This document shows, in pieces, positions 1-7,489 of a DNA stretch of 64,000 nt. The notes below the pieces were generated by a model. That model saw only the letters and a program-made list of their open reading frames with translations. It searched no databases and was not told the origin of the DNA. How positions within the stretch are numbered: position 1 is the stretch's first letter; the number at the start of each line of letters is the position of its first letter. The stretch spans positions 1-64,000 of the forward strand of contig NZ_JAAMQU010000003.1 of the NCBI RefSeq assembly GCF_013522925.1, read 5' to 3'. Position numbers and translations under genes: made by a program. This DNA is from Pseudomonas japonica. GTDB lineage: Bacteria; Pseudomonadota; Gammaproteobacteria; Pseudomonadales; Pseudomonadaceae.

Positions 1-1151
1 GCACCGACGACCAGGTGGACGTGAACTACACCGTGGAAGAACAACCGTCCGGCTCGATCACCGCCAGCGTGGGCTTCGCCCAGAGCGCGGGCCTGATCCT
101 GGGTGGCTCGATCAGCCAGAGCAACTTTTTGGGTAGCGGCAATCAGGTCAGCATCGGGCTTACCCGCTCCGAATACCAAAGCAGCTATAACTTCGGCTTC
201 ACCAACCCGTACTTCACGCCAGACGGCGTGAGCCTGGGCTACAACGTGTTCTACAAGAGCACCGACTACAGCAAGCTTTATGACGATGACGATGTTTCCT
301 ACTACTCGATCAACAGCCTGGGCACCGGTATCACCCTGGGCTACCCGATCAGCGAAACCTCGCGCCTGACCTATGGGCTGTCGGTGCAGCACGACTCTAT
401 CGAGCTGGGCACCTACAGCGCCGACGAGCTGTACGACTTTGTGCAGCGCGAAGGTACCGAGTTCACTAACTTCAAGGCCACCGTGGGCTGGTCCCAGTCG
501 GCATTGAACCGAGGCACGCTGCCCACCAAGGGCTACTCCCAGAACGTAAGCCTGATGGCCACCCTCCCGGGCAGCGACCTGCAGTTCTACAAGCTCGATT
601 ACTCGGGCCAGGTGTTCGCGCCAGTGGGGGATAACCAGGCCATTCGCTTCCACACCAAGCTCGGCTATGGCGGCGGCTACGGCGGCACCGACGGGCTGCC
701 GTTCTACGAGAACTACCTGGCCGGTGGCCTGAACTCGGTGCGCGGTTTCAAGGACAGTACCCTGGGCGCGCGCAGCACCCCCGCAACTGGTGCCTACAGC
801 AGCATGGGGCAGGCGTACTACAGCGACCGCGACACCGACGCGCTGGGCGGCAACATCATGATCACCGGCGGGGTGGAGTACCTGTTCCCGCTGCCGTTCA
901 TCAAGGACCAGAGGTCGGTGCGTACCAGCCTGTTCATGGACGGCGGCAGCGTGTTCAGCAGCAAGTGCTACCTGGCGACAACAGGCAGTTGCGGCGGGGT
1001 GGACTTCAGCGAAATGGCCGCGTCCCTGGGCGTTGGGGTGACGTGGTATTCAGGGCTGGGCCCGCTGAGCTTCAGCCTGGCGCTGCCGATCAAAAAGCCT
1101 GACGGCGCCGAAACCCAGGTGTTCCAGTTTTCGCTGGGGCAAACGTTCTGA
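1..1151 (+). CDS. bamA: BamA outer-membrane assembly factor, C-terminal part (5' truncated by window)
   Basis: This is the 3' half of a BamA/Omp85 gene, open from the window edge in frame 3, with its stop at 1149-1151. About 382 residues are visible against a usual length near 790, so most or all of the POTRA domains lie outside. What is seen is the end of the last POTRA (VDVNYTVEEQ), then the 16-strand barrel, with the loop-6 VRGF signature in GLNSVRGFKDS and a terminal aromatic residue (FSLGQTF) typical of outer-membrane beta signals. BamA inserts beta-barrel proteins into the outer membrane. In Pseudomonas the essential bamA is normally followed by skp, lpxD and fabZ; here it is followed by unrelated minus-strand small genes. 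It may therefore be a second copy or sit at a rearranged locus. The family assignment is firm; its status as the essential copy is not. Confidence 0.9.
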   Translation, partial: TDDQVDVNYTVEEQPSGSITASVGFAQSAGLILGGSISQSNFLGSGNQVSIGLTRSEYQSSYNFGFTNPYFTPDGVSLGYNVFYKSTDYSKLYDDDDVSYYSINSLGTGITLGYPISETSRLTYGLSVQHDSIELGTYSADELYDFVQREGTEFTNFKATVGWSQSALNRGTLPTKGYSQNVSLMATLPGSDLQFYKLDYSGQVFAPVGDNQAIRFHTKLGYGGGYGGTDGLPFYENYLAGGLNSVRGFKDSTLGARSTPATGAYSSMGQAYYSDRDTDALGGNIMITGGVEYLFPLPFIKDQRSVRTSLFMDGGSVFSSKCYLATTGSCGGVDFSEMAASLGVGVTWYSGLGPLSFSLALPIKKPDGAETQVFQFSLGQTF

Positions 1152-1168
1152 CGTAGGTTTTACAGGGC

Positions 1169-1306
1169 TCACGCCATCCACAACCAGGCCAGGGATACCG
1201 CCCATCCACAGATGGCGGCGCAGGCAGCAGCGAGCAGCGCGCGGTCAGCGCGGAAGAATGCAGCGGGTGTGCGAGATGAAGCGGTGGTGTGATTGTAATG
1301 TGGCAT
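1169..1306 (-). CDS. Small membrane peptide, 45 aa, unknown function
   Basis: A 45-codon reading frame starts with ATG (complement of 1304-1306), with an AGGGGA Shine-Dalgarno eight bases upstream (complement of 1315-1320), and ends in TGA at 1169. The N-terminal 20 residues are polar (MPHYNHTTASSRTP...). The C-terminal 22 residues form one hydrophobic helix (ALLAAACAAICGWAVSLAWL), so a single-pass inner-membrane peptide is likely. It converges with the bamA end 18 bases away. No family is recognised. The good ribosome site and amphipathic layout argue that it is real, but it is short and untested. Confidence 0.5.
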   Translation of the reverse strand: MPHYNHTTASSRTPAAFFRADRALLAAACAAICGWAVSLAWLWMA

Positions 1307-1366
1307 GGCTTATGTCCCCTTTTGCTATGGGACGTATCGGCGCAGCCAAGCGGTTCTTTATTAAAA

Positions 1367-1439
1367 AAGTAACCCGAAGTTCAACTAATTGTGGATCCGC
1401 TAGTTAAACGTGTTGGATCCGTTACAGAACTTATTACTT
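1367..1439. repeat. AT-rich imperfect inverted repeat enclosing two GGATCCG direct repeats
   Basis: The left arm AAGTAACCCGAAGTTC (1367-1382) is an imperfect inverted match to GAACTTATTACTT (1427-1439). Between them lie two copies of GGATCCG (1393-1399 and 1415-1421) exactly 22 bp apart, and a smaller AACTA/TAGTT inversion (1383-1387, 1401-1405). The segment is clearly more AT-rich than its surroundings. It lies just upstream of the 45-aa gene on that gene's template side. It could be a promoter/operator region or a remnant of a mobile element; the sequence does not decide. Confidence 0.45.
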
Positions 1440-1478
1440 GTGTGCATTCTCTAACGAAAGTTGGGCGAATGGCCACCA

Positions 1479-1733
1479 TTACCAAGGGTCGGCCGAGCCG
1501 GACGCCGCCCTGCGCAAGGCCTCCAGCCGCTGGGTGGAAACCGTGTCGATGCGTTCGGCCATGGCCTTGCGCTGGCCCAGGTTCACCAGACCGAAGTCGG
1601 TGAGGCATCGCAGGTAACCTGTCGCCCGGGCCGCGCTCTCGCGGATCTCTACGTAGTCCGTGGCCTTGTTGACGCCTTCGAGCATGTGGCGCCAGGTCGG
1701 TGCATGGAGATCGTCAAGATGAGGCGTCGGCAT
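1479..1733 (-). CDS. Conserved-looking hypothetical protein, 84 aa
   Basis: The ATG (complement of 1731-1733) is preceded by AGGAG with eight-base spacing, and the frame ends in TAA at 1479. The product begins MPTPHLDDLHAPTWRHMLEG and is rich in charged residues and predicted helix, with no signal peptide or membrane segment, so a cytoplasmic helical protein is likely. The pattern of Arg/Glu-rich helices (ESAARATGYLRCLTDFGLV, KAMAERIDTVSTQRLEALRR) may indicate a small coiled-coil or oligomer. No function is recognised. A divergent plus-strand frame across the same bases lacks a comparable ribosome site and was not chosen. Confidence 0.6.
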   Translation of the reverse strand: MPTPHLDDLHAPTWRHMLEGVNKATDYVEIRESAARATGYLRCLTDFGLVNLGQRKAMAERIDTVSTQRLEALRRAASGSADPW

Positions 1734-1854
1734 ATGGAGGCTCCTCGTTACCGCTGCGAATCAGCGTTAAGTTAGGCTCCCAAGTCGCTGGGAACACCGG
1801 GTAATGTTCATAGACTCACCCCTGTAGCGATAATTCCCGAAAGCGTTGTGCGGT

Positions 1855-2271
1855 TCAGCGCCGCCACGAAACGGTCGCGGGCGGCTTGGCCTGGCTGGTG
1901 AACTGGCTTGCCAGTCCCATACCCAGGCCGAAAGCCAGCACCAGCGCGAGGCCAACCCAAACGCGGCGAGGGGTGGGGGAGGCTGCCTTGGCGCTGGCTT
2001 TGCCGGGTGCCCCCAGTTGTGCCAGCTGCGCACGCAGGCGTTGTTCCTTTTGGGAAGCGATCCATGCATCGTGCCGCGCCCGCTGTTCGGGGTCGTTGAG
2101 CACGGCGTACGCCTCGTTGATCAGCCGTACGATCCGTTCGGCGTCGGTGTCTCCCGGGTTTCGGTCCGGGTGATGCTTCTGCATCAGCGCCTTGTACGCG
2201 GCGCGGATGACTTCGGGCGGGGCGTTGCGTGCCACCCGCAGGTTGGCGTAATGAGTGGGGACTTCGGGCAT
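1855..2271 (-). CDS. J-domain protein with C-terminal membrane anchor
   Basis: This 138-residue protein has an N-terminal J domain (about residues 5-68) with the HPD tripeptide in KHHPDRNPGD, the motif that stimulates DnaK ATPase. A charged, Ala-rich linker follows, then one hydrophobic segment at about residues 104-122 (VWVGLALVLAFGLGMGLA) and a short basic tail. It lacks the Gly/Phe region, zinc fingers and client-binding domain of DnaJ, so it is a specialised co-chaperone rather than DnaJ itself. It probably presents DnaK at the inner membrane. It is divergent from the binding-protein gene at 2452. The family is certain; the partner and client are unknown. Confidence 0.85.
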   Translation of the reverse strand: MPEVPTHYANLRVARNAPPEVIRAAYKALMQKHHPDRNPGDTDAERIVRLINEAYAVLNDPEQRARHDAWIASQKEQRLRAQLAQLGAPGKASAKAASPTPRRVWVGLALVLAFGLGMGLASQFTSQAKPPATVSWRR

Positions 2272-2451
2272 TTATAGTATTCCGTCCGGTGGCCGTCCGC
2301 GCAGGTGCCTGGGGGTGATCGCCAGGGCGAGGGGCGGCGTGCAAGCGTATCGGCGCTGTTACATGAAACTTTATCCCCATCACCAAAAGTGGAGTTTGCC
2401 GGCATCCGCGCCTAGGCTTCACAGCGACATAACTGCCTGGGACCAAACCGA

Positions 2452-3333
2452 ATGTGTTGTAAGCGTCGTCTGCTGCCGCTGGCCTTTGCCTTGGTACAGG
2501 GCACTGCCCTGGCCACGAGCATGAGCGGCGTCAAGCCCACTGTCCGGTGGATGACCGTGGATTTTCCGCCGCTGTTCATGGTCACCGGCCCTGAGCACGG
2601 CGTAGGCGATTATGCCCAGGGTATCGCCGTGGCCAGGCTTGGCGATTACGAGCATCAGCTTCAGGCCGTGCCCCCCAATTACCAGCGGATAGAACAGGAA
2701 ATGAAAACCCGCGGTGACGTGTGCTTCGCCGGCTTTCTGAAAACCGCCGCGCGTGAACGGTTTATGGTATTCAGCGAGCCTTACCTGATGATGTTGCCCA
2801 TTCAGTTGTTCGTCCCGGCCGACCACCCGCAGCCGCCCGCGACCGATAGCGCGGTGGACCTGGCTGGCCTGTTGGCGGCAGGTACGTTCCGCCTCGGCAT
2901 ACTCGGCGGCAGGCGATATGGCGCTTCGGTGGACCCTGTCATAGACACCTACAAGGACAGCCCCTCGGTGTTCCGTCGCTACTCCAAGGACCAGCTCGGC
3001 GGCCTGGTAAGCATGATGGCGGCTCACGAGCATGGGCTGGACGGCATTCTGGCCTACCCCAGCGAGATCAACTACCTGCAAAAGCAGCCCAAGGCCACGC
3101 CGTTGGCGCTTCGTGCCTACCCGCTCAAGGGCGCGCCCGCCTTCATGTATGGGTATTTTGCGTGCTCCAACAGTGATCTCGGCCGCGCGGTCATCGCAGG
3201 CATCAACCAGACCATCCCCGGGATACGCGCGCAAGTGGCCGAGCTCTACGCGCACAATCTCACCCCGGCCGCCCGGGCCTCATACCTGCGCCTGGTGCGG
3301 AGCGAGTGGGGCGTGGAGCTGTTCCCCAATTAA
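2452..3333 (+). CDS. Periplasmic solute-binding-like protein (TIGR02285-type)
   Basis: The 293-residue product starts with a basic n-region and hydrophobic core ending in ALATS, a probable Sec signal cleaved near residue 22. The body resembles family-3-like periplasmic binding folds of the TIGR02285 group: VRWMTVDFPPLF near the start, then GDVCFAGFLKTAARERFMVFSEPY, where such proteins place a ligand-contacting loop. No ABC permease or ATPase is adjacent, so it is unlikely to be a transporter subunit. Such orphan proteins may feed ligand information to a sensor, and the chemoreceptor gene starts 103 bases downstream on the same strand. That pairing is inference. The ATG at 2452 has only a weak Shine-Dalgarno. 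Confidence 0.7.
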   Translation: MCCKRRLLPLAFALVQGTALATSMSGVKPTVRWMTVDFPPLFMVTGPEHGVGDYAQGIAVARLGDYEHQLQAVPPNYQRIEQEMKTRGDVCFAGFLKTAARERFMVFSEPYLMMLPIQLFVPADHPQPPATDSAVDLAGLLAAGTFRLGILGGRRYGASVDPVIDTYKDSPSVFRRYSKDQLGGLVSMMAAHEHGLDGILAYPSEINYLQKQPKATPLALRAYPLKGAPAFMYGYFACSNSDLGRAVIAGINQTIPGIRAQVAELYAHNLTPAARASYLRLVRSEWGVELFPN

Positions 3334-3436
3334 GGCGGGGCAAGGGGGCCTGCGGCTAAAGTTCGGCAGTGTGGGGCCGATATACGTAGCACTGGAAACC
3401 CGCCCGCGTGCCCGCTGCCTACCTCGGACCCTTGCC

Positions 3437-5059
3437 ATGCTTAGAAAAATAAAGATCGCCCACCGTACGCTGTTGTTTTTTGCCCTGGTAGCACTGTTGC
3501 TGGCCGCTGTGGGTGCCTTCAGCCTGATGAAGATGGCTGCGATTCGGGCCTCAGGCGCCACGGTCGAGAATCATTGGATGCAGAGCCAGGCCACTGCCGA
3601 CAACATCGCGCTGAGCTTCGCCCGCATCCGCGTGGAATCCCTGCGCCAGCTGGCCTTTAAAGACCCTGAGACCTACCGCAAGAGCGACGATCTGGTGGCT
3701 GCGTCCATTCAGGACATCAAGCGATTGTTGCAGCAATACGAAGCGTTGATTGCAAGCCCCGAGGAGCGTCAGGTGTTCAACGCGGCGCGGGACACTTTTG
3801 GCCAGTACGCCAGCAAGCTCGATGAGCGCCAGCGCTCTATCGCGGCCAGCGCACCCGAGAGTGTGATGGGCCCGATCAACCAGGCGCTCGCAGGCCTGGG
3901 CCCGGTGTTGAATGAAAAGCTGTCGGCCCTTCGTGATTTCAACCAGGCGGGCGCCACCCGCGCCGCCGCCTATTCCGACGATACCTACAGCAGCGCACGC
4001 AGCGTGATCATCGGCGCTATCATCGCCGCGCTCGCCGCGACTTTGGTACTGGCCCTTACGCTCACACGCAGCATCATCACGCCGATCCGCCAGGCCGTTG
4101 GTTTCGCCGATGGCATTGCTCAGGGCAACCTCAGCGGCACCATCCAGCGCGAAGGTGATGATGAAGCCACGCAACTGTTTGCCGCACTCGGCACCATGCA
4201 GGCCAACCTGCGTGAAACCATCGGGCAGATCGGCGAATCGGCTCACCAACTGTCCGCTGCCGCTGAAGAAATGAGCGCGGTGATGGAGGAGAGCACCCGT
4301 GGCATGCAGCGCCAGAACGACGAGATCGAACAGGCCGCCACGGCGGTTAACCAGATGACCGCTGCGGTGGAAGAGGTTGCCACCAACGCGGTGTCCACCT
4401 CCGAAGCGTCCCAGGCTTCGAGTCGATCGGCCGAGCAGGGGCGAGTGCAGCTGACCGACGCCATTGCCTCCATCCAGTCGCTCACCGACGACGTGATGAG
4501 CGCCTCCGAGCGCGCCGCCGCACTGGCTACCCAAACCCGAAGCATCAGCACGGTGCTGGACGTGATCCGCGCGGTCGCCGAGCAAACCAACCTGCTGGCC
4601 CTCAACGCTGCGATCGAAGCGGCGCGTGCCGGCGACGCAGGGCGCGGGTTCGCCGTGGTAGCCGATGAAGTGCGTGCGCTGGCTCACCGTACGGGCGAAT
4701 CCACCCGTGAGATCGAGAACATGATCGGCAGTATCCAGCAGGGCACCGGGCTGACCGTGGACGCCTTGCAGCACAGCGCCGAGCGCGCCCGCACCACCAT
4801 GGACAAGGCCAACGCTGCCGGGCAGGCCCTTGGCGCGATCACCGAAGCCGTGGCCAGCATCAACGATCGCAACCTGCTGATCGCCAGCGCCTCGGAAGAA
4901 CAGGCCCAGGTGGCCCGTGAAGTGGACCGCAGCCTGGTGAGCATTCGCGACCTGTCAGTACAAACCGCCACTGGCGCCCAGCAAACCAGCGTGGCCACCC
5001 ACGAACTGGCGCGGCTGGCCACCGACCTCAACGGCCTGGTGAAGCGCTTCTCGCTGTAA
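3437..5059 (+). CDS. Methyl-accepting chemotaxis protein
   Basis: The frame stays open upstream from 3032, but the ATG at 3437 gives a normal receptor N-terminus (MLRKIKIAHRTLLFFALVAL), so that start was chosen: 540 residues. Order: TM1 (about 11-30), a helical periplasmic four-helix-type ligand domain (about 31-190), TM2 (about 192-212), HAMP (about 212-265), then a long coiled-coil signalling domain. The cytoplasmic hairpin tip is intact (NLLALNAAIEAARAGDAGRG), the contact site for CheA/CheW. It ends in LVKRFSL without the NWETF-type CheR-binding pentapeptide. The receptor would sense a ligand at the inner membrane and feed the flagellar chemotaxis pathway. The ligand cannot be read from sequence. 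Confidence 0.93.
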   Translation: MLRKIKIAHRTLLFFALVALLLAAVGAFSLMKMAAIRASGATVENHWMQSQATADNIALSFARIRVESLRQLAFKDPETYRKSDDLVAASIQDIKRLLQQYEALIASPEERQVFNAARDTFGQYASKLDERQRSIAASAPESVMGPINQALAGLGPVLNEKLSALRDFNQAGATRAAAYSDDTYSSARSVIIGAIIAALAATLVLALTLTRSIITPIRQAVGFADGIAQGNLSGTIQREGDDEATQLFAALGTMQANLRETIGQIGESAHQLSAAAEEMSAVMEESTRGMQRQNDEIEQAATAVNQMTAAVEEVATNAVSTSEASQASSRSAEQGRVQLTDAIASIQSLTDDVMSASERAAALATQTRSISTVLDVIRAVAEQTNLLALNAAIEAARAGDAGRGFAVVADEVRALAHRTGESTREIENMIGSIQQGTGLTVDALQHSAERARTTMDKANAAGQALGAITEAVASINDRNLLIASASEEQAQVAREVDRSLVSIRDLSVQTATGAQQTSVATHELARLATDLNGLVKRFSL

Positions 5060-5103
5060 GCCTTGGCTTCCCGCAAGGTCCGCGAACAAGGGCGCCCTGT
5101 GCT

Positions 5104-5988
5104 TCAAACCGCCCCGCGTATGGCCTGTATCAACATGCCGCACGCGGGGTTGTCGTTGTCTTCCCGCCAGATCAGGTGCAGCTCGCTCTGTACCCCTTCA
5201 CCCAGTTCCATCTCGTGGAACACCACGTTCTTGAACACCACGTTAGTGGCGCAGCGGGGCACGAAGGCCAGTCCCAGGCCGGCGTTCACCAAAGCCAGGA
5301 TCGTCAAGGACGAGCCCAGCCACTGTACGTAGTCGGGCGTAACCCCAGCTGAACGAAACATGCCGGTGAGCAGTTCGTTGAACGGGGCATAGGCGGCGTG
5401 GGAGTACATCAGGAACGGTTGCCCTTGCAGGTCCGTAATCTCTACCCGGACCCGCCTGGCAAGGGGGTGCGCTGTGTTCACCGCCAGCACGAACGGTTCG
5501 CGCACCAACCGCTCGCTGGAAAACCCTGGCTCGGGCAGCGGCGCCCGTGCAATGCCCAGGTCCAGGCGCCGCGCCCGCAAGGCTTCCTGCTGTTGCGCGG
5601 TGTTCATCTCCGTGAGGGCGATGTTCACGTGAGGCTGTTGCACCCGTGCCTCGGCAATCACCTTGGGCAAAAATTCGTACACCGCGCTGCCCACGAACCC
5701 TACCGTTACCGAGCCAATATCCCCGGCCGCAAAGCGCCGTGCGGAAACCGCGGCCATCTCGGCTCGCTCCAGCAGGTTCTGCGCTTCCAGAAAGAACGCC
5801 CTGCCTGCCGCCGTCAGGGCGACGGTTCGGGTATTGCGGGTAAGCAGCGCCACGCCCAACTGATGTTCGAGCAGCTGAATCTGCCGGCTAAGTGGAGGCT
5901 GGGTCATGTTCAAGCGTTCCGCCGCGCGGCGAAAGTTGAGTTCCGTGGCCACAGCGGTGAAGCAACGAAGCTGAGCAAGTTCGAACAC
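5104..5988 (-). CDS. LysR-family transcriptional regulator
   Basis: The N-terminal winged helix-turn-helix is clear (FRRAAERLNMTQPPLSRQIQ, ending about residue 50), followed by a LysR substrate-binding domain. The GTG at 5986-5988 gives the typical MFELAQLRCF start and 294 residues; an upstream in-frame ATG at 6037-6039 would add 17 atypical residues. The sequence is closest in feel to the BenM/CatR-like branch. It is transcribed away from the MFS transporter, with a 124-base shared intergenic region, the classic arrangement for a LysR activator of the divergent sugar-acid genes. The inducer is probably the transported substrate or an intermediate (inference). Confidence 0.9.
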   Translation of the reverse strand: MFELAQLRCFTAVATELNFRRAAERLNMTQPPLSRQIQLLEHQLGVALLTRNTRTVALTAAGRAFFLEAQNLLERAEMAAVSARRFAAGDIGSVTVGFVGSAVYEFLPKVIAEARVQQPHVNIALTEMNTAQQQEALRARRLDLGIARAPLPEPGFSSERLVREPFVLAVNTAHPLARRVRVEITDLQGQPFLMYSHAAYAPFNELLTGMFRSAGVTPDYVQWLGSSLTILALVNAGLGLAFVPRCATNVVFKNVVFHEMELGEGVQSELHLIWREDNDNPACGMLIQAIRGAV

Positions 5989-6112
5989 TGATTCATTCCG
6001 GGTATCAATCGAGAGCCAAACTAGATTAGACCGCAACAATACGGGCGTCCATCATCGGGGTGTATCCAGCAGGATGCGGCCGACCCAGAAAAACAATAGC
6101 GGGAGATGCCCA

Positions 6113-7453
6113 GTGAACCAGCCCCATAGCGCCGTGCAGGCGGACGTGCTCGCCCGGGCGGCGAGCAAGGTCAAGCGCCACGTGTTGCCACTGTTCGTGG
6201 TGATGTTCATCGTGAACTACATCGACCGGGTCAACATCGGCTTCGTGCGCAGCCACATGGAAGCCGACCTGGGTATCGGCGCAGCCGCGTACGGCCTGGG
6301 CGCCGGGCTGTTTTTCATCGGGTACGCCCTGTTCGAAGTGCCGTCCAACATGCTGCTGCAGCGTTACGGCGCACGGGCATGGCTGGCGCGCATCATGCTC
6401 ACCTGGGGCGTGGCGGCTATGGCCATGGCCTTCGTGAAAGGCGAAACCAGCTTTTACGTGCTGCGGTTTATCCTCGGTGCCGCCGAAGCGGGCTTCTTCC
6501 CTGGCATCATCTATTACTTCACTCAATGGCTACCGGCGGCCGAGCGCGGCAAGGCCATGGCGGTCTTCCTGAGTGGCTCAGCCATCGCTTCGGTCATTTC
6601 CGGGCCGGTGTCCGGTGGCCTGTTGAGCCTCGGCTTGCCGATGCTGCATAGCTGGCAATGGATGTTCCTCATCGAAGGTTTTGCCTCGGTGGTGCTGTGC
6701 GGTTTTGTGTGGCTGCACCTGCAATCCCACCCCCGGGAGGCCAAGTGGCTCACCCTTGAGGAGCAGCAAGCCCTCACCAGCGCCATCGCCGCCGAACAGG
6801 CCGCGCGGGAAGCCGAGCGGGGCGGGCGGCCGTCGATCATTCGCCTGCTGGCAGACCGGCAGATCGTGCTGTTCTGCTTTATCTACTTCTCCGTAGCGCT
6901 GACCATCTACGGCGCCACCTTCTGGCTGCCCAGCATGATCAAGAAAATGGGCAGCCTGGGGGACTTCGAAGTCGGCCTGCTCAATTCCATTCCCTGGCTC
7001 ATTTCCATCGTGGCCATGTATGGCTTCGCCGCATTGGCCGCCAAGTGGCGCCATCAGCAAGCCTGGTGCGCGCTTACGTTGCTGATCGCAGCGCTGGGGA
7101 TGTTCATGTCCACCACCGGCGGGCCGGTATTTGCCTTCGTTGCCATCTGCTTCGCGGCCATTGGCTTCAAAGCCGCTTCGGCGCTGTTCTGGCCGCTGCC
7201 GCAGGGCTACCTGGATGCCCGTATCGCTGCGGCGGTAATCGCACTGATCAACTCCATCGGCAACCTCGGCGGCTTCGTGGCCCCCACGGCGTTCGGTTTT
7301 CTGGAGCAAACCACCGGCTCGATCCAGGGCGGCATGTACGGGCTGGCCATTACCTCGGTGCTCGCCGCCGTGGTGGTGATGTTCGCCCGAGGCAAGCCAG
7401 GTGCCGGCAAACAACAACTGGGCGGCGGCAAGCCTTCGCCCGTGACCGCTTGA
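6113..7453 (+). CDS. MFS transporter, anion:cation symporter type (glucarate/phthalate-like)
   Basis: The chosen start is GTG at 6113, preceded by GGGAGA with six-base spacing; an upstream ATG at 6074 has no ribosome site. The 446-residue protein has about 12 membrane helices and MFS signatures early on (NYIDRVNIGF after TM1, a loop-2 motif near LLQRYGARAWLARIM). The NYIDRVNIG segment is typical of the ACS family that imports glucarate, galactarate, hexuronates or phthalate. It is co-directional with a glucarate-dehydratase-family gene 36 bases downstream, so it probably imports that enzyme's substrate. The exact substrate is not decided by sequence. Confidence 0.88.
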   Translation: MNQPHSAVQADVLARAASKVKRHVLPLFVVMFIVNYIDRVNIGFVRSHMEADLGIGAAAYGLGAGLFFIGYALFEVPSNMLLQRYGARAWLARIMLTWGVAAMAMAFVKGETSFYVLRFILGAAEAGFFPGIIYYFTQWLPAAERGKAMAVFLSGSAIASVISGPVSGGLLSLGLPMLHSWQWMFLIEGFASVVLCGFVWLHLQSHPREAKWLTLEEQQALTSAIAAEQAAREAERGGRPSIIRLLADRQIVLFCFIYFSVALTIYGATFWLPSMIKKMGSLGDFEVGLLNSIPWLISIVAMYGFAALAAKWRHQQAWCALTLLIAALGMFMSTTGGPVFAFVAICFAAIGFKAASALFWPLPQGYLDARIAAAVIALINSIGNLGGFVAPTAFGFLEQTTGSIQGGMYGLAITSVLAAVVVMFARGKPGAGKQQLGGGKPSPVTA

Positions 7454-7489
7454 AGCGGCTATCAAACCCTTGAACCGGGAGCCTCGACC

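Noticed and set aside
1393..1421. Paired GGATCC sites as possible cloning-vector scar
   Set aside because: The surrounding sequence shows no vector-like polylinker, and the sites sit in natural-looking symmetric AT-rich DNA.
3551..4774. 407-codon minus-strand frame over the chemoreceptor
   Set aside because: Antisense shadow; the plus-strand receptor has all expected motifs.
5060..5103. ACAAGGGCGCCCTGTG palindrome between convergent genes as a bidirectional terminator
   Set aside because: The stem is plausible but no U-rich tail is present on either side, so it was not called.
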